Source of the DNA: Silanimonas sp021297925
GTDB lineage: Bacteria; Pseudomonadota; Gammaproteobacteria; Xanthomonadales; Xanthomonadaceae
DNA: 64,000 nucleotides
Direction: 5' to 3'
NCBI GenBank assembly: GCA_027532825.1
Contig: JAPZTL010000002.1
Span: 434,001 to 498,000, forward strand
The notes beneath the pieces were generated by a model, which searched no databases, was not told where the DNA came from, and saw only the letters and a program-made list of their open reading frames with translations. Below are positions 44,680-56,008 of the stretch, piece after piece (the stretch's first letter is position 1; the number at the start of each line of letters is the position of its first letter). The position numbers and the translations under genes are program-made.

Positions 44680-46049
44680 GCCGACTCAACGATCAAGACA
44701 TGGAAATCCTCCGTCACTATGCCGACGAAGGAAACCGCGAGCTCTACTGGAACTACCTCGCCTCCCGCCCGGGCAGCGACGGCTATGGCTTGCTGGCCCT
44801 GGGCGTGGTGCGCAACGACAATGTGCCGGGGGCGGTCGCGAATGCCTTCGCTGATTCCGCTGCGCGAGGCGCCGGGGTCCGATTGTCCCAACGCGGCTGG
44901 AACGACTTCGGCGTCGACCTGATGAATCTCGACCTGAAGGCGCGCCAGGCGCAGATGCGCGACGGCCGCCCCGATCTTGCGCTGAACCTGCCGGCCAGAA
45001 ACGTCATGCGGGTCCACGACGACGCTTTCGTCAACGCCCGCATCCCCGTCAACGCCTGAACCCCGCGCGAGTACCTCCAGGCCGCGCGCGAACAGGGTGC
45101 GAAAGACGCCGACCCGAACGCCAGCCCGGCACAGCGTGAGACTGCGGCGAACGCGGAGATGGAGCGCGGCTGGTCGATGATGCCCGACAACCGCAACTGC
45201 GGCCTCGACCGCGGCGCGGCGACGCTGGACAACATCGCCCGCCGCTACCGCGACGACCTGCCGGACCCTCTTGGCTACACCGGCCGCCTGACGGAGGCCC
45301 GCGCCCTTGCCGCCGTATCCCGGCCGAACGACGATCCCGACCGCATCGGCGCCAGTTCGATCTACCACCAGCGCCGCGCCGACGGGCGCTGGTTCCTTGT
45401 CGATGAAACGGTGTCGATGTCGATGGCGCCGCGGATCCCTCGTGAGGAGCGCGACCCCGCGCGCCTGCGCGAGCTTGAGGACACCCGCAGCCTTCGGCTC
45501 GACATCCGCGACAAACGCGACGATTTCCACCGACAGGACCCCGCGCAGACGGAAGGCATCCGCCGCAGCCCGCGGACGCTCGCCGATGCCGAGCGCGAGC
45601 CGTCGGTGGCACCGACACGCCTCGCCGCCGCGATGGACCAACCCGGCAGCCCAGACCACGCGCTCTACCTCGGCAGCCGCAGCGCGGTTGAACGGATGGA
45701 AGCCGGCCTTGGCCGCGGCTACGACGCCAACAGCGAAAAACTCGCGCGGGCCGCGACGGTGCTGGCGCGACAGCACGGGCTTGAGCGCGTCGACCATGTG
45801 GTGCTGAGCATCGCCAACGGCCACGGCGTCCGTGCGGGCGAGAACCTCTTCGTCATTCAGGGGCGGCCCGAGGACCCCGCTCATTCGCGCGCAGTGATGA
45901 AGACCGACGACGCGCTGGCGCGGACGGCAGGCGAGAACGAACAGAAGCTCGCCGAGGCGCGCGAGCAGGCCGCGTTACGCACGGCCGTGCTGGAGCAGGA
46001 GCGTGCTCAGGCCGCCTCGAGGGAGCAAGTCGCGCGAAGCGTGGCTTGA
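44676..46049 (+). pseudogene. XVIPCD-containing type IV secretion effector (X-Tfe), interrupted by an in-frame TGA
   Basis: One frame of 457 codons from the GTG at 44676, broken at codon 128 by TGA (45057-45059). The first 127 residues (MSRLNDQDMEILRHYADEGN; GDGYGLLALG-like GSDGYGLLALGVVRND) and the region to ~320 form an unrecognised toxin part. Residues ~325-435 are a clear XVIPCD, the Xanthomonadales VirD4-interacting domain: PDHALY, LERVDHVVLS, GENLFVIQG, DPAHSRAVMKTDDALA, and then an Ala/Glu/Gln-rich tail. The frame, style and codon use continue across the TGA; ACC CCG CGC GAG follows at once. A TGG-to-TGA change would explain it. A restart at the ATG at 45159 would give 296 residues with the XVIPCD. 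It overlaps the immunity gene, the usual X-Tfi/X-Tfe order. No secretion-apparatus genes are in the window. Confidence 0.88.
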
Positions 46050-46114
46050 GGCGATGACTTGTGGCCAGCACGCGACTGAGGCCCAATCGGGCCGTTCCCG
46101 CCGACGAGCCCGCC

Positions 46115-47032
<918 letters not shown>

Positions 47033-47074
47033 CGGCCCCGTCGACGGGCACGGGCCGGGACCGCGGCTTCACGG

Positions 47075-47080
47075 CATAAT
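47075..47080 (+). promoter_or_regulatory. -10 element of bcp
   Basis: CATAAT lies 33 bases before the bcp ATG at 47114. No convincing -35 hexamer is visible. Confidence 0.35.
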
Positions 47081-47113
47081 GAGCGGGTCCCGCCCCCGTC
47101 CCGAGGTGTGTCC

Positions 47114-47620
47114 ATGCTCGATGTTGGTGCTTCGATCCCGGCCTTCTCGCTCAAGGCGTCCGACGGTCGCACGGTGACGTCCGAAAGCCTGCTCGGCCAG
47201 CGCTACGTGCTGTACTTCTATCCGAAGGACGACACGCCGGGCTGCACGAAGGAGGCCTGCGGCTTCCGGGACCTGATGCCGCGCTTCGAGGGCGTCCGCG
47301 TGCCGGTCTTCGGGGTGTCCGCGGACAACGACGCCTCGCACCAGAAGTTCGCCGCGAAGTACCAGCTGAACTTCCCGCTGCTGGCGGACCCGGAGCTGAC
47401 GCTGCTGAAGTCGCTGGGCGTGTGGGTGCAGAAGAGCATGTACGGCAAGACCTACATGGGCGTCGCGCGCGCGACGGTCGTGGTCGGCACCGACGGCAGG
47501 ATCGAAAAGACGTGGCCGAAGGTCAGTCCCGAGGCCCATGCGGCCGAGGTGGCGGACTATCTCGGCGCCAGGGCGGCCCCGGCCAAGAAAGCCGCTCCGG
47601 CCAAGAAAGCAAAGCGCTGA
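47114..47620 (+). CDS. bcp: thioredoxin-dependent peroxiredoxin (PrxQ/BCP)
   Basis: Reduces hydrogen peroxide and organic peroxides in the cytoplasm using thioredoxin. The 168 residues show YPKDDTPGCTKEACGFRD with peroxidatic Cys44 and resolving Cys49, typical of PrxQ. I start at the ATG at 47114 because GAGG lies 7 bases upstream; the GTG at 47108 is too close to that site. The C-terminus carries an added AAPAKKAAPAKKAKR tail, a Lys/Ala/Pro repeat not part of the family fold. Confidence 0.94.
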   Translation: MLDVGASIPAFSLKASDGRTVTSESLLGQRYVLYFYPKDDTPGCTKEACGFRDLMPRFEGVRVPVFGVSADNDASHQKFAAKYQLNFPLLADPELTLLKSLGVWVQKSMYGKTYMGVARATVVVGTDGRIEKTWPKVSPEAHAAEVADYLGARAAPAKKAAPAKKAKR

Positions 47621-47711
47621 CGCCCCCCTGCGGCGCTTTCCGACGCGACGGCGGCTTCACGCCGTCGGCACGTTGTGCGAGGCTGCCGACGCCTCCCGAC
47701 GGAACCCCACC

Positions 47712-48260
47712 GTGAGCCTGCTCGACCGCCTCAAGCGTTTCCTCGCCCAATCCGTTCCCACCGGCAAACCGGAGGACGCGATCAATCGCTCCGAGCTCGA
47801 GCTCGAGGGCATGGCCTCGCCGCCCGGCCTCGAGCGTCGCCTCCATGATCGCCTCAATGCCCGGGACGGTACTCGTGCGCTGATCATCGAGGATTCGGCC
47901 ACGGTGACCGCGGCACTGTCGCGGATGCTGCTGCAGAACCGCTACGCGCTGGACACGGCGTCCGATGCCGAAGACGGGCTCGCCAAGATCGCGGCGGCAC
48001 CGCCAGAGATCATCTTCCTCGACATCGTGCTGCCCGGCATCAACGGCTTCGAGGCCCTGCGCCGCATCCGCCGGGAAGCCGCCAGCAAGGACATCCCGGT
48101 GATCATGATGTCCGGGAACGAACAGGCCACCGAACAGTTCTATGCGCAGCGCATCGGCGCGGACGACTTCATGAAGAAGCCGTTCTCGCGCTTCGAGGTG
48201 TTCGCGCGGGTCGAGAAGCTGCTCGACCCCGAGGGCCGGCCGCGGCGGCCCTCGACCTGA
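47712..48260 (+). CDS. response regulator with a single receiver domain
   Basis: A 182-residue protein starting at a GTG (47712). Residues ~55-170 form a receiver domain: IIEDSATVTAALSRML, phospho-acceptor Asp104 in IIFLDIVLPGINGFEAL, switch Ser in MMSGNEQATE and Lys in DDFMKKPFSRFEVF. The first ~50 residues (LLDRLKRFLAQSVPTG) are an extra amphipathic segment. There is no output domain, so it probably acts by protein contact, like PilG/PilH or CheY. No kinase is adjacent. Confidence 0.88.
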   Translation: MSLLDRLKRFLAQSVPTGKPEDAINRSELELEGMASPPGLERRLHDRLNARDGTRALIIEDSATVTAALSRMLLQNRYALDTASDAEDGLAKIAAAPPEIIFLDIVLPGINGFEALRRIRREAASKDIPVIMMSGNEQATEQFYAQRIGADDFMKKPFSRFEVFARVEKLLDPEGRPRRPST

Positions 48261-48270
48261 GGCGCTCGGC

Positions 48271-49938
<1,668 letters not shown>

Positions 49939-49964
49939 ATCGGGGGTCCGGTCGAGGTCCACGG

Positions 49965-49970
49965 ATTGTA
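49965..49970 (-). promoter_or_regulatory. -10 element of hutU
   Basis: TACAAT on the minus strand, 26 bases before the hutU ATG. No -35 or HutC-type palindrome was recognised. Confidence 0.4.
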
Positions 49971-50060
49971 GGCGAGCCGTCACGCGGCACCGACGCGGCC
50001 CCCACGTGGTGTCCCCGTCGATCCGGCTCCAGCGTCGTCCGCCCGCCCCCTGCCCCCCGG

Positions 50061-50390
50061 TCAGCGCTCGGGCTTCGGCGGCGGCGTCGCCCCCGGCTCG
50101 ATCCCGATCACGGCCTTGACCAGCAGGTGGGCCGACACCGGTGCGGTGATGAAGACGAACAGGGTCACGAGGAACTCCCGACCGGTCCAGCCGCCCGCGT
50201 GGGCGAACCACAGCATCGAGGCGATCAGCGAGAGGCCGATGCCGAGCGTGGTGGCCTTCGTGGGGCCGTGAAGCCGCTTCATGAAATCGTGCAGCTTGGC
50301 GAGCCCCCAGGCCCCGACCAGCGCGAACGCCGCCCCCGAGACGAGCAGCAGGACCAGCAGGCCGTCGAGCCAGATCGGCAGGTCGTTCAT
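50061..50390 (-). CDS. mrpG: Mrp-type Na+/H+ antiporter subunit G
   Basis: Small membrane subunit of the multi-subunit cation/proton antiporter. The 109 residues have three helices and the MrpG pattern LHDFMKRLHGPTKATTLG and FVTLFVFITAPVSAHLL-like blocks. Last gene of the operon; starts in an ATGA overlap with mrpF. Confidence 0.93.
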   Translation of the reverse strand: MNDLPIWLDGLLVLLLVSGAAFALVGAWGLAKLHDFMKRLHGPTKATTLGIGLSLIASMLWFAHAGGWTGREFLVTLFVFITAPVSAHLLVKAVIGIEPGATPPPKPER

Positions 50391-50659
50391 TCGACGATGC
50401 TCCCGCGCTTGAGGAAACGGGCGGCGGCGACCGTGCCGAAGAACCCGAACACGGCGATCAGCAGCGCCGCCTCGAAGTAGACCGCGTCGCCAAGCGCGAT
50501 GCCGACGACGATCAGCAGGGCGAGCGCATTGACGTACATCGTGTCCAGCGCCAGCACCCGGTCGGCGAGCGACGGCCCGCGCAGCAGGCGGTACAGCGCC
50601 AGCGCGATCGCCAGCGCGAAGGCGCCGGCCACCCAGGGCAGGACGGCCGCGGTGATCAT
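50387..50659 (-). CDS. mrpF: Mrp-type Na+/H+ antiporter subunit F
   Basis: A 90-residue three-helix subunit with GPSLADRVLALDTMYVNALALLIVVG, the MrpF signature. It overlaps mrpE and mrpG by 4 bases each. Confidence 0.93.
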   Translation of the reverse strand: MITAAVLPWVAGAFALAIALALYRLLRGPSLADRVLALDTMYVNALALLIVVGIALGDAVYFEAALLIAVFGFFGTVAAARFLKRGSIVE

Positions 50660-51141
50660 CGGAACACCTCCAGCAACGGGGCCTCGTAGCGGGCCTTCAC
50701 CTCGGCCGCGATGGCGGCCGGGTCCTCGGCGTGCAGCGCGTGCACGAGCAACCAGCGGCGATCCTCGCTGATCTCGCAGCTCAGCGTGCCCGGCGTCATC
50801 GTGATGATCGAGGCGAAGATCGCGATGCCCTGCGGCGACTGCAGGTCGAGCGGCACCCAGACGAAGGCGGGACGGATGGCCGACTCGGGGCCGAGGATCC
50901 GTAGAGCCACCTCGATGTTCGCCTTGACGATGTCGTGGAGCACCACGAGGGCCAGCCTTGCCGCGGCGAGCGGCGCCCGCGGGCGGGCCGCCGGGATCGC
51001 CGGGGCCGGGAGCAGCGGCGGCAGGCCGAGGCCCAGCAGCGCACCCAGCAGGGCGTGGCCGGGCGTGACGCCGTTGAGCAGGAGCCAGAGTGCGAAGATC
51101 GCGAGGCTGGCGATGGGCACGGGAAACAGGCGCGAACGCAT
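50656..51141 (-). CDS. mrpE: Mrp-type Na+/H+ antiporter subunit E
   Basis: A 161-residue subunit from the ATG at 51141 with two N-terminal helices and a C-terminal cytoplasmic domain (TMTPGTLSCEISEDRRWLLVHAL), the typical MrpE end. It follows mrpD by 11 bases. Confidence 0.92.
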   Translation of the reverse strand: MRSRLFPVPIASLAIFALWLLLNGVTPGHALLGALLGLGLPPLLPAPAIPAARPRAPLAAARLALVVLHDIVKANIEVALRILGPESAIRPAFVWVPLDLQSPQGIAIFASIITMTPGTLSCEISEDRRWLLVHALHAEDPAAIAAEVKARYEAPLLEVFR

Positions 51142-51152
51142 GGTCGGGGTCC

Positions 51153-52697
51153 TCACTGCGGCACCGTGGTGGGCAGCGGCGTCTTCCCGAGCACCGCGTC
51201 GCGGTAGGCGGCGGTGTCGGCGAGCTGCGCCGCGCTGCCGCCGACGTAGTCGACGACGCGGCCAGCGAGCACGGCCGTGCCGAGCAGCGCGGCCAGCAGG
51301 ACGAGCAGGCCGAGGCGTTCGCCCAAGGCCGGTGCCGCGACGGCCGCCGGGGTGCGGCTCGGTGCGATGGCGGGCTGCTGCCAGAACAGGCGGCTGCCCG
51401 CGCGCACCAGCGCCACGAGGTTCAGCAGGCTGGCGACGAGCACGAGGGTCCACAGCACGACGCCCGGCCCGGCGGGCGCCGTGTTCGCCAGCAGCAGGCT
51501 CTTGCCGAGGAAGCCACCGAGCGGCGGCAGGCCGGCGGCCGCGATCGCGAGCACCGCGAACAGTCCCCCCAGCAGGCCGGCGCGGAGCGTCACGCCCACC
51601 CGCGAGAGCCCGTCACCCCCGTCGCGATGGCGACGCACCCAGTCGGCGAGCAGGAAGAACGCAGCCATCGCCAGCGTAGAGTGCGCGAGGTAGTAGAGCG
51701 CGGCCGCCAGCGCCGGCAGCGAGCCGAGGCCCAGCGCCATGAACAGCACGCCGGCCGAACCGACCACCAGGTAACCCAGCAGCCCGCGCAGCTGGGTGGC
51801 GGCAAGCGCACCAAGCGCCGCCAGCAGCGTGGTGCCGGCCCCCGCCCAGAACAGCCCGGCCTGCAGCGCACCGGTGAAGGCGGCGGCGCCGAAAACCAGC
51901 ACGTAGACGCGCACGACGGCATAGACGCCAAGCTTGGTCATGATGGCGAACAGGATGGCCGCGGGCGCCGACGCCGAGGCGTAGGTGCGCGGGAGCCAGA
52001 AGTACAGCGGCAGCAGCGCCGCCTTCAGCGCGAACACCAGCACCAGCAGCACCGCGCCGGCCATGACCAGCGGCTGGCTCTCCGCCGGCATGGCCGCCAC
52101 GCGCGCCGAGAGGTCGGCCAGGTTCAGGCTGCCCAGGGCCGCGTAGAGCACGCCGACGGCGAACAGGAACAGCGCCGAGGCGACCAGGTTCAGCACGACG
52201 TAGTGCAGGCCCTGGCGCAGGCGCTCGCCGCCCTGCCCGTGCAGCAGCAGGCCGTAGCTGGCCGCCAGCAGCACCTCGAAGAACACGAAGAGGTTGAACA
52301 GGTCGTGGGTCAGGAAGGCGCCGCACAGGCCCATCAGCTGGAACTGGAAGAGCGCGTGGAAGTGCGGCCCGCGGCGGTCGTCGTCGCTACCGGCGGCGTA
52401 GAGCTGGCTGGCCAGCGCGAGCAGCACCAGCAGGACCAGCATCAGCACAGCCAGCCGGTCGGCCAGCAGCACGATGCCGGCGAAGGACGGCCAGTTGCCG
52501 ACCTGGTAGACCAGCAGACCGGCGTGCTCCACGCCGATGCCGAGGCCCAGCACCACCACGCCGAGCAGAACGGTCGAAACGAGGGACAGCACGCGCTTCC
52601 ACTCGAGCGGCGCGCGAAGGAGCAGCAGCAGCGCCGCCGCCGTCAGCAGCGGCAGCACGACCGGCAGCACCGGCAGGTGGACGTGCAGGCCGCTCAT
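51153..52697 (-). CDS. mrpD: Mrp-type Na+/H+ antiporter subunit D
   Basis: Proton-translocating, complex I NuoM/N-like subunit of 514 residues and about fourteen helices. Features include FFEVLLAASYGLLLHGQ with the conserved membrane glutamate in helix 5, ALKAALLPLYFWLPRTYASA with the helix 7 lysine, and SGVGLATL-like loop segments. Overlaps mrpC by 4 bases. Confidence 0.94.
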   Translation of the reverse strand: MSGLHVHLPVLPVVLPLLTAAALLLLLRAPLEWKRVLSLVSTVLLGVVVLGLGIGVEHAGLLVYQVGNWPSFAGIVLLADRLAVLMLVLLVLLALASQLYAAGSDDDRRGPHFHALFQFQLMGLCGAFLTHDLFNLFVFFEVLLAASYGLLLHGQGGERLRQGLHYVVLNLVASALFLFAVGVLYAALGSLNLADLSARVAAMPAESQPLVMAGAVLLVLVFALKAALLPLYFWLPRTYASASAPAAILFAIMTKLGVYAVVRVYVLVFGAAAFTGALQAGLFWAGAGTTLLAALGALAATQLRGLLGYLVVGSAGVLFMALGLGSLPALAAALYYLAHSTLAMAAFFLLADWVRRHRDGGDGLSRVGVTLRAGLLGGLFAVLAIAAAGLPPLGGFLGKSLLLANTAPAGPGVVLWTLVLVASLLNLVALVRAGSRLFWQQPAIAPSRTPAAVAAPALGERLGLLVLLAALLGTAVLAGRVVDYVGGSAAQLADTAAYRDAVLGKTPLPTTVPQ

Positions 52698-53044
52698 GAG
52701 CGCGGCTCCCGGCCGTCGATGTGGTCGCTGCCGTTGGCCGCGCGGGCGCGCAGCGCCATCACCAGAAGCAGGGCGGTCATCGCCATGCTGATCACGATGG
52801 CGGTCAGCACCAGCGCCTGAGGCAACGGGTCGGTGTAGTTGGCCAGCAGCGGCGCCACGCCCTCCTTCAGCAGCGGCGTGCGCCCCGGGTTCAGGCGACC
52901 GGCGGCGAACAGGAACAGGTTCACCGCGTACGAGAGCAGCGTCAGCCCGAGGATCACGTCGAAGCTCCGCGCCCGCAGGATCAACCAGAACCCGCCGGCG
53001 GCGAGCAGGCCGATGGCCGAAGCGAGGACGAATTCGAGGCTCAT
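52694..53044 (-). CDS. mrpC: Mrp-type Na+/H+ antiporter subunit C
   Basis: NuoK-like subunit of 116 residues with three helices (ILRARSFDVILGLTLLSYAVNLFLF and TDPLPQALVLTAIVISMAMTALLL). The DPLPQALVLTAIVI motif is typical of MrpC. Overlaps mrpA and mrpD by 4 bases. Confidence 0.94.
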   Translation of the reverse strand: MSLEFVLASAIGLLAAGGFWLILRARSFDVILGLTLLSYAVNLFLFAAGRLNPGRTPLLKEGVAPLLANYTDPLPQALVLTAIVISMAMTALLLVMALRARAANGSDHIDGREPRS

Positions 53045-55806
53045 CGGTCGTGCTCCGGACGGGACAAGCGTGACAGCAGCACCAGCACCAGCATCAGCGC
53101 GCCGGCGACGGTGACCAGCACGCCGGTGTCGAAGCCCATGGCGCTGGCGAAGGGGATCTCGCCCACCCACTCGAGGCCGGGCACCACGACGTACGGCGTG
53201 CTGCTGGTGAGGAACGGATGGGCGAAGAACAACGCGCCGAGCCCGGTGACCGTCGCGGCGAGGAGCCCGGCGCCGATCCAGGCCGTCCAGTCGTGGCGGA
53301 GCTGGCGTTCCGCGGCGGCGGCCCCGTGCGCGAGGGTCTGCAGGTAGAACGCGCCGACCAGCACGAGGGCTGCAACGAAGCCACCGCCGGGGGCGTTGTG
53401 GCCGCGCAGGAAGAAGTACGCCGAAACGGCGGCGCCGAGGGGCAGCAGCCAGTGCGCCAACAGCTGCAGCATCAGCGAACGCCCGCCCTCGACGCGGAGC
53501 TCCGCGGCGGGCTTCGACGGCGACAGCAGGGCCGCGATGATCAACCCCGCGATGCCGACCACCGCGATCTCGCCGAGCGTATCGAGCGCGCGGTAGTCGA
53601 CGATGATCACGTTGACGACGTTCAGGCCGCCGCCCTCGGTCTTGCTGGTGCGCAGGAAGTACTCGGCGACGCTCGCCACCGGCTGGGTCATCACCGCATA
53701 GGCCAGCGCGCCGATGACGCCGCCACCGCCGAGGGCCAGCGCGGCGTGCCATGCCTTGGCGATCGGCGCGCGCTCGCGCGGCGACTCGGCCGGGAGGTGC
53801 CGCAGGGCCAGCAGGAGCAGCAGGATCGAGAGCACCTCCACCATCAGCTGCGTCAAGGCGAGGTCCGGCGCGGACAGGAAGACGAAGGCCAGCGAGACGC
53901 ACAGGCCCACCGCGCCGACCAGCAGCACCGCCCGCAGGCGGTGCCGGTAGCTCGCGACGGCCGCCACGCAGGCCGCCGCGCCGATGGCCCAGAGTGCCCA
54001 CGCCCCGATGCCGGCGGGCGTCAGGGTGCGACCGGCAGGCGGCAGCCCATCGACGAAGGCCAGGGCGCCGGCCAAGGCGGTGGCCAGCATCACCCACCCG
54101 AGGTAGGCCGGGAGGCGTCCGTTTTCGAGGCGCCGGGTGATGGCCGCGGCGAGCGCCACCGTGCCCCGCAGCCCGGCGTCGAAGAGGTGCTTGCCAACCG
54201 AGGCGCCGGGATCGTGCCGGAAGGCCCCGAGTCGTTGCAGGAACGCCCACAGCGCCACGCCGCCGGCGAGACCGACCGCACTCATGAGCAGCGGCACGTT
54301 GAACCCGTGCCAGATCGCAAGCGTGTAGTCGGGCAGCGGCCCGCCCAGGGCGCCCCGCGCGCCGACCGCCAGCAGCGGGCCGATGGTGAGGCCGGGCAGC
54401 AGGCCGACGGCCAGCACCACGAGCACCAGCACCTCCACCGGGACGCGCATGAAGCGCGGCGGCTCGTGCGGCGTGCCGTTGACGCATTTCGGCTCGCCGC
54501 CGAAGAAGACATCGCGGATGAAGCGCAGGGAATAGACCACCGAGAACGCGGCGGCCAGCACCGCGAGGCCGGGGATCAACAGGTGCAGGCCGGCGACGCT
54601 CGGCACGTTCAGCGTCTCGGCGAGGAACATCTCCTTCGACAGGAAACCGTTGAACAGCGGCACGCCCGCCATCGCCAGCGACGAGGCGATCGCCAATGCC
54701 GCGGTAATGGGCATGTACTTCGCCAAGCCGTTCAAGCGGCGGAAATCGCGCGTGCCGGTCTCGTGGTCGATGATGCCGGCGGCCATGAAGAGACTGGCCT
54801 TGAAGGCGGCGTGGTTGAGGATGTGGAACACGCCGGCGACGAGGGCCATCGACGTGCCCATGCCGAACAGGAGGGTGATCAGGCCGAGGTGGCTGATCGT
54901 CGAGTACGCGAGCAGGCCCTTGAGGTCCTGCTGGAACATCGCAAGGAAGGCGCCGACCAGCAGGGTCGCGAGACCGACCCCCGAGACCCAGAGGAACCAC
55001 TCGTCGGTCCCGGAGAGCGCCGGATGGAGGCGCGCCAGCAGGAACACGCCGCACTTCACCATCGTGGCCGAGTGCAGGTAGGCCGAGACCGGCGTCGGGG
55101 CCGCCATCGCGTGCGGCAGCCAGACGTGCAGCGGGAACTGGGCGGACTTCGCGAAGGCGCCTAGCAGCACGCAGGCGAGGATGGGGCCGTAGAGCGCATG
55201 CCCCTTGAGGGCCGCGCCCGAGGCCAGCACCACGTCGAGTTCGAAGCTGCCGACGACGCGGCCGATCATCAGCACGCCGGCCAGCAGCGCGAGGCCGCCG
55301 GCACCGGTGATCGCCAGCGCCATCCGGGCGCCTTGGCGGGCATCGCGGCGGTGGTTCCAGAACCCGATCAGCAGAAAGGACGCGATCGAGGTCAGCTCCC
55401 AGAAGACCACCATCAACAGCAGGTTGCCGGAGACGACAACGCCGAGCATCGCGCCCATGAAAAGGGCGAGGCTGGCGAAGAAGCGTCGCGGCGGGTCGTC
55501 CTTGCCGAGGTACCAGTGCGCGTAAAGCACGACGAGGACGCCGATGCCCAGCACCAGCAGGGCGAACATCCAGGCGAAGCCGTCGAGCCGCAGCGAGAAC
55601 GACAGGCCGAGCTGGGGCAGCCAGGACGCGGCGAAGCGCGGCACGTCCCCGGCGAAGACCGCCGGACCGAGGGCCAGCAGGGCGGCGAGGGCCAGCGCGG
55701 CCGCACTCCCGGCCACGAGGGCCGACGTGCGGCGCCCGGCCCGCGGCATCAACGCGAGCAGCAGGGCGGCGACGAAGGGCAAGGCGAGGAGGAAGGGCAG
55801 CAGCAC
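53041..55806 (-). CDS. mrpA: Mrp-type Na+/H+ antiporter subunit A with fused subunit B domain
   Basis: Largest subunit, about 921 residues. The N-terminal part (NuoL-like, ~fourteen helices) has LMVVFWELTSIASFLLIGFWNHR (the membrane glutamate), AKSAQFPLHVWLPHAMAAPTPVSAYLHSATMVKCGVF, and FHILNHAAFKASLFM. The C-terminal part (~780-920) is the MrpB domain (FVAALVLVGAFYLQTLAHG, GFDTGVLVTVAGALMLVL), so A and B are one chain, as in the group 2 Mrp operons. I start at the GTG at 55806 (LLPFLLALPFV); a TTG 21 bases upstream is possible. Confidence 0.94.
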   Translation of the reverse strand: MLLPFLLALPFVAALLLALMPRAGRRTSALVAGSAAALALAALLALGPAVFAGDVPRFAASWLPQLGLSFSLRLDGFAWMFALLVLGIGVLVVLYAHWYLGKDDPPRRFFASLALFMGAMLGVVVSGNLLLMVVFWELTSIASFLLIGFWNHRRDARQGARMALAITGAGGLALLAGVLMIGRVVGSFELDVVLASGAALKGHALYGPILACVLLGAFAKSAQFPLHVWLPHAMAAPTPVSAYLHSATMVKCGVFLLARLHPALSGTDEWFLWVSGVGLATLLVGAFLAMFQQDLKGLLAYSTISHLGLITLLFGMGTSMALVAGVFHILNHAAFKASLFMAAGIIDHETGTRDFRRLNGLAKYMPITAALAIASSLAMAGVPLFNGFLSKEMFLAETLNVPSVAGLHLLIPGLAVLAAAFSVVYSLRFIRDVFFGGEPKCVNGTPHEPPRFMRVPVEVLVLVVLAVGLLPGLTIGPLLAVGARGALGGPLPDYTLAIWHGFNVPLLMSAVGLAGGVALWAFLQRLGAFRHDPGASVGKHLFDAGLRGTVALAAAITRRLENGRLPAYLGWVMLATALAGALAFVDGLPPAGRTLTPAGIGAWALWAIGAAACVAAVASYRHRLRAVLLVGAVGLCVSLAFVFLSAPDLALTQLMVEVLSILLLLLALRHLPAESPRERAPIAKAWHAALALGGGGVIGALAYAVMTQPVASVAEYFLRTSKTEGGGLNVVNVIIVDYRALDTLGEIAVVGIAGLIIAALLSPSKPAAELRVEGGRSLMLQLLAHWLLPLGAAVSAYFFLRGHNAPGGGFVAALVLVGAFYLQTLAHGAAAAERQLRHDWTAWIGAGLLAATVTGLGALFFAHPFLTSSTPYVVVPGLEWVGEIPFASAMGFDTGVLVTVAGALMLVLVLLSRLSRPEHDR

Positions 55807-55942
55807 GCAGGGCGTCCCGGTGAGCAAACGACGGAATTATGCCTGCGCCCCCCGATTCGACGTCGAACCGCCGTGAACACGCGCCGAGCCCGTTCATTGC
55901 GATGGCCGACGACGGACCCCGCACGATCGGGCCGACGGCTCA

Positions 55943-55972
55943 TGACGAATCGTCACTGGCAATTGTTATATC
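55943..55972 (+). promoter_or_regulatory. operator-like palindrome and -10 element of hom
   Basis: A perfect 6-bp inverted repeat with one central base, TGACGA-A-TCGTCA, spans 55943-55955. A TATATC hexamer follows at 55967-55972, so the palindrome overlaps the expected -35 position. An AGGAGA ribosome site lies at 55998-56003. The region is strikingly AT-rich for this genome. Confidence 0.5.
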
Positions 55973-56008
55973 TCTTAATCACGATGAAAGGATAAATAGG
56001 AGACGCCA

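Noticed and set aside
45159..46049. The second half of the effector frame as an independent gene
   Set aside because: It is in the same frame as the upstream part, has no convincing ribosome site at the ATG at 45159, and only the joined frame gives the usual toxin-plus-XVIPCD layout. A restart product is still possible.
47108..47113. GTG start for bcp two codons upstream
   Set aside because: The GAGG ribosome site at 47103-47106 is too close to the GTG but well spaced for the ATG at 47114.
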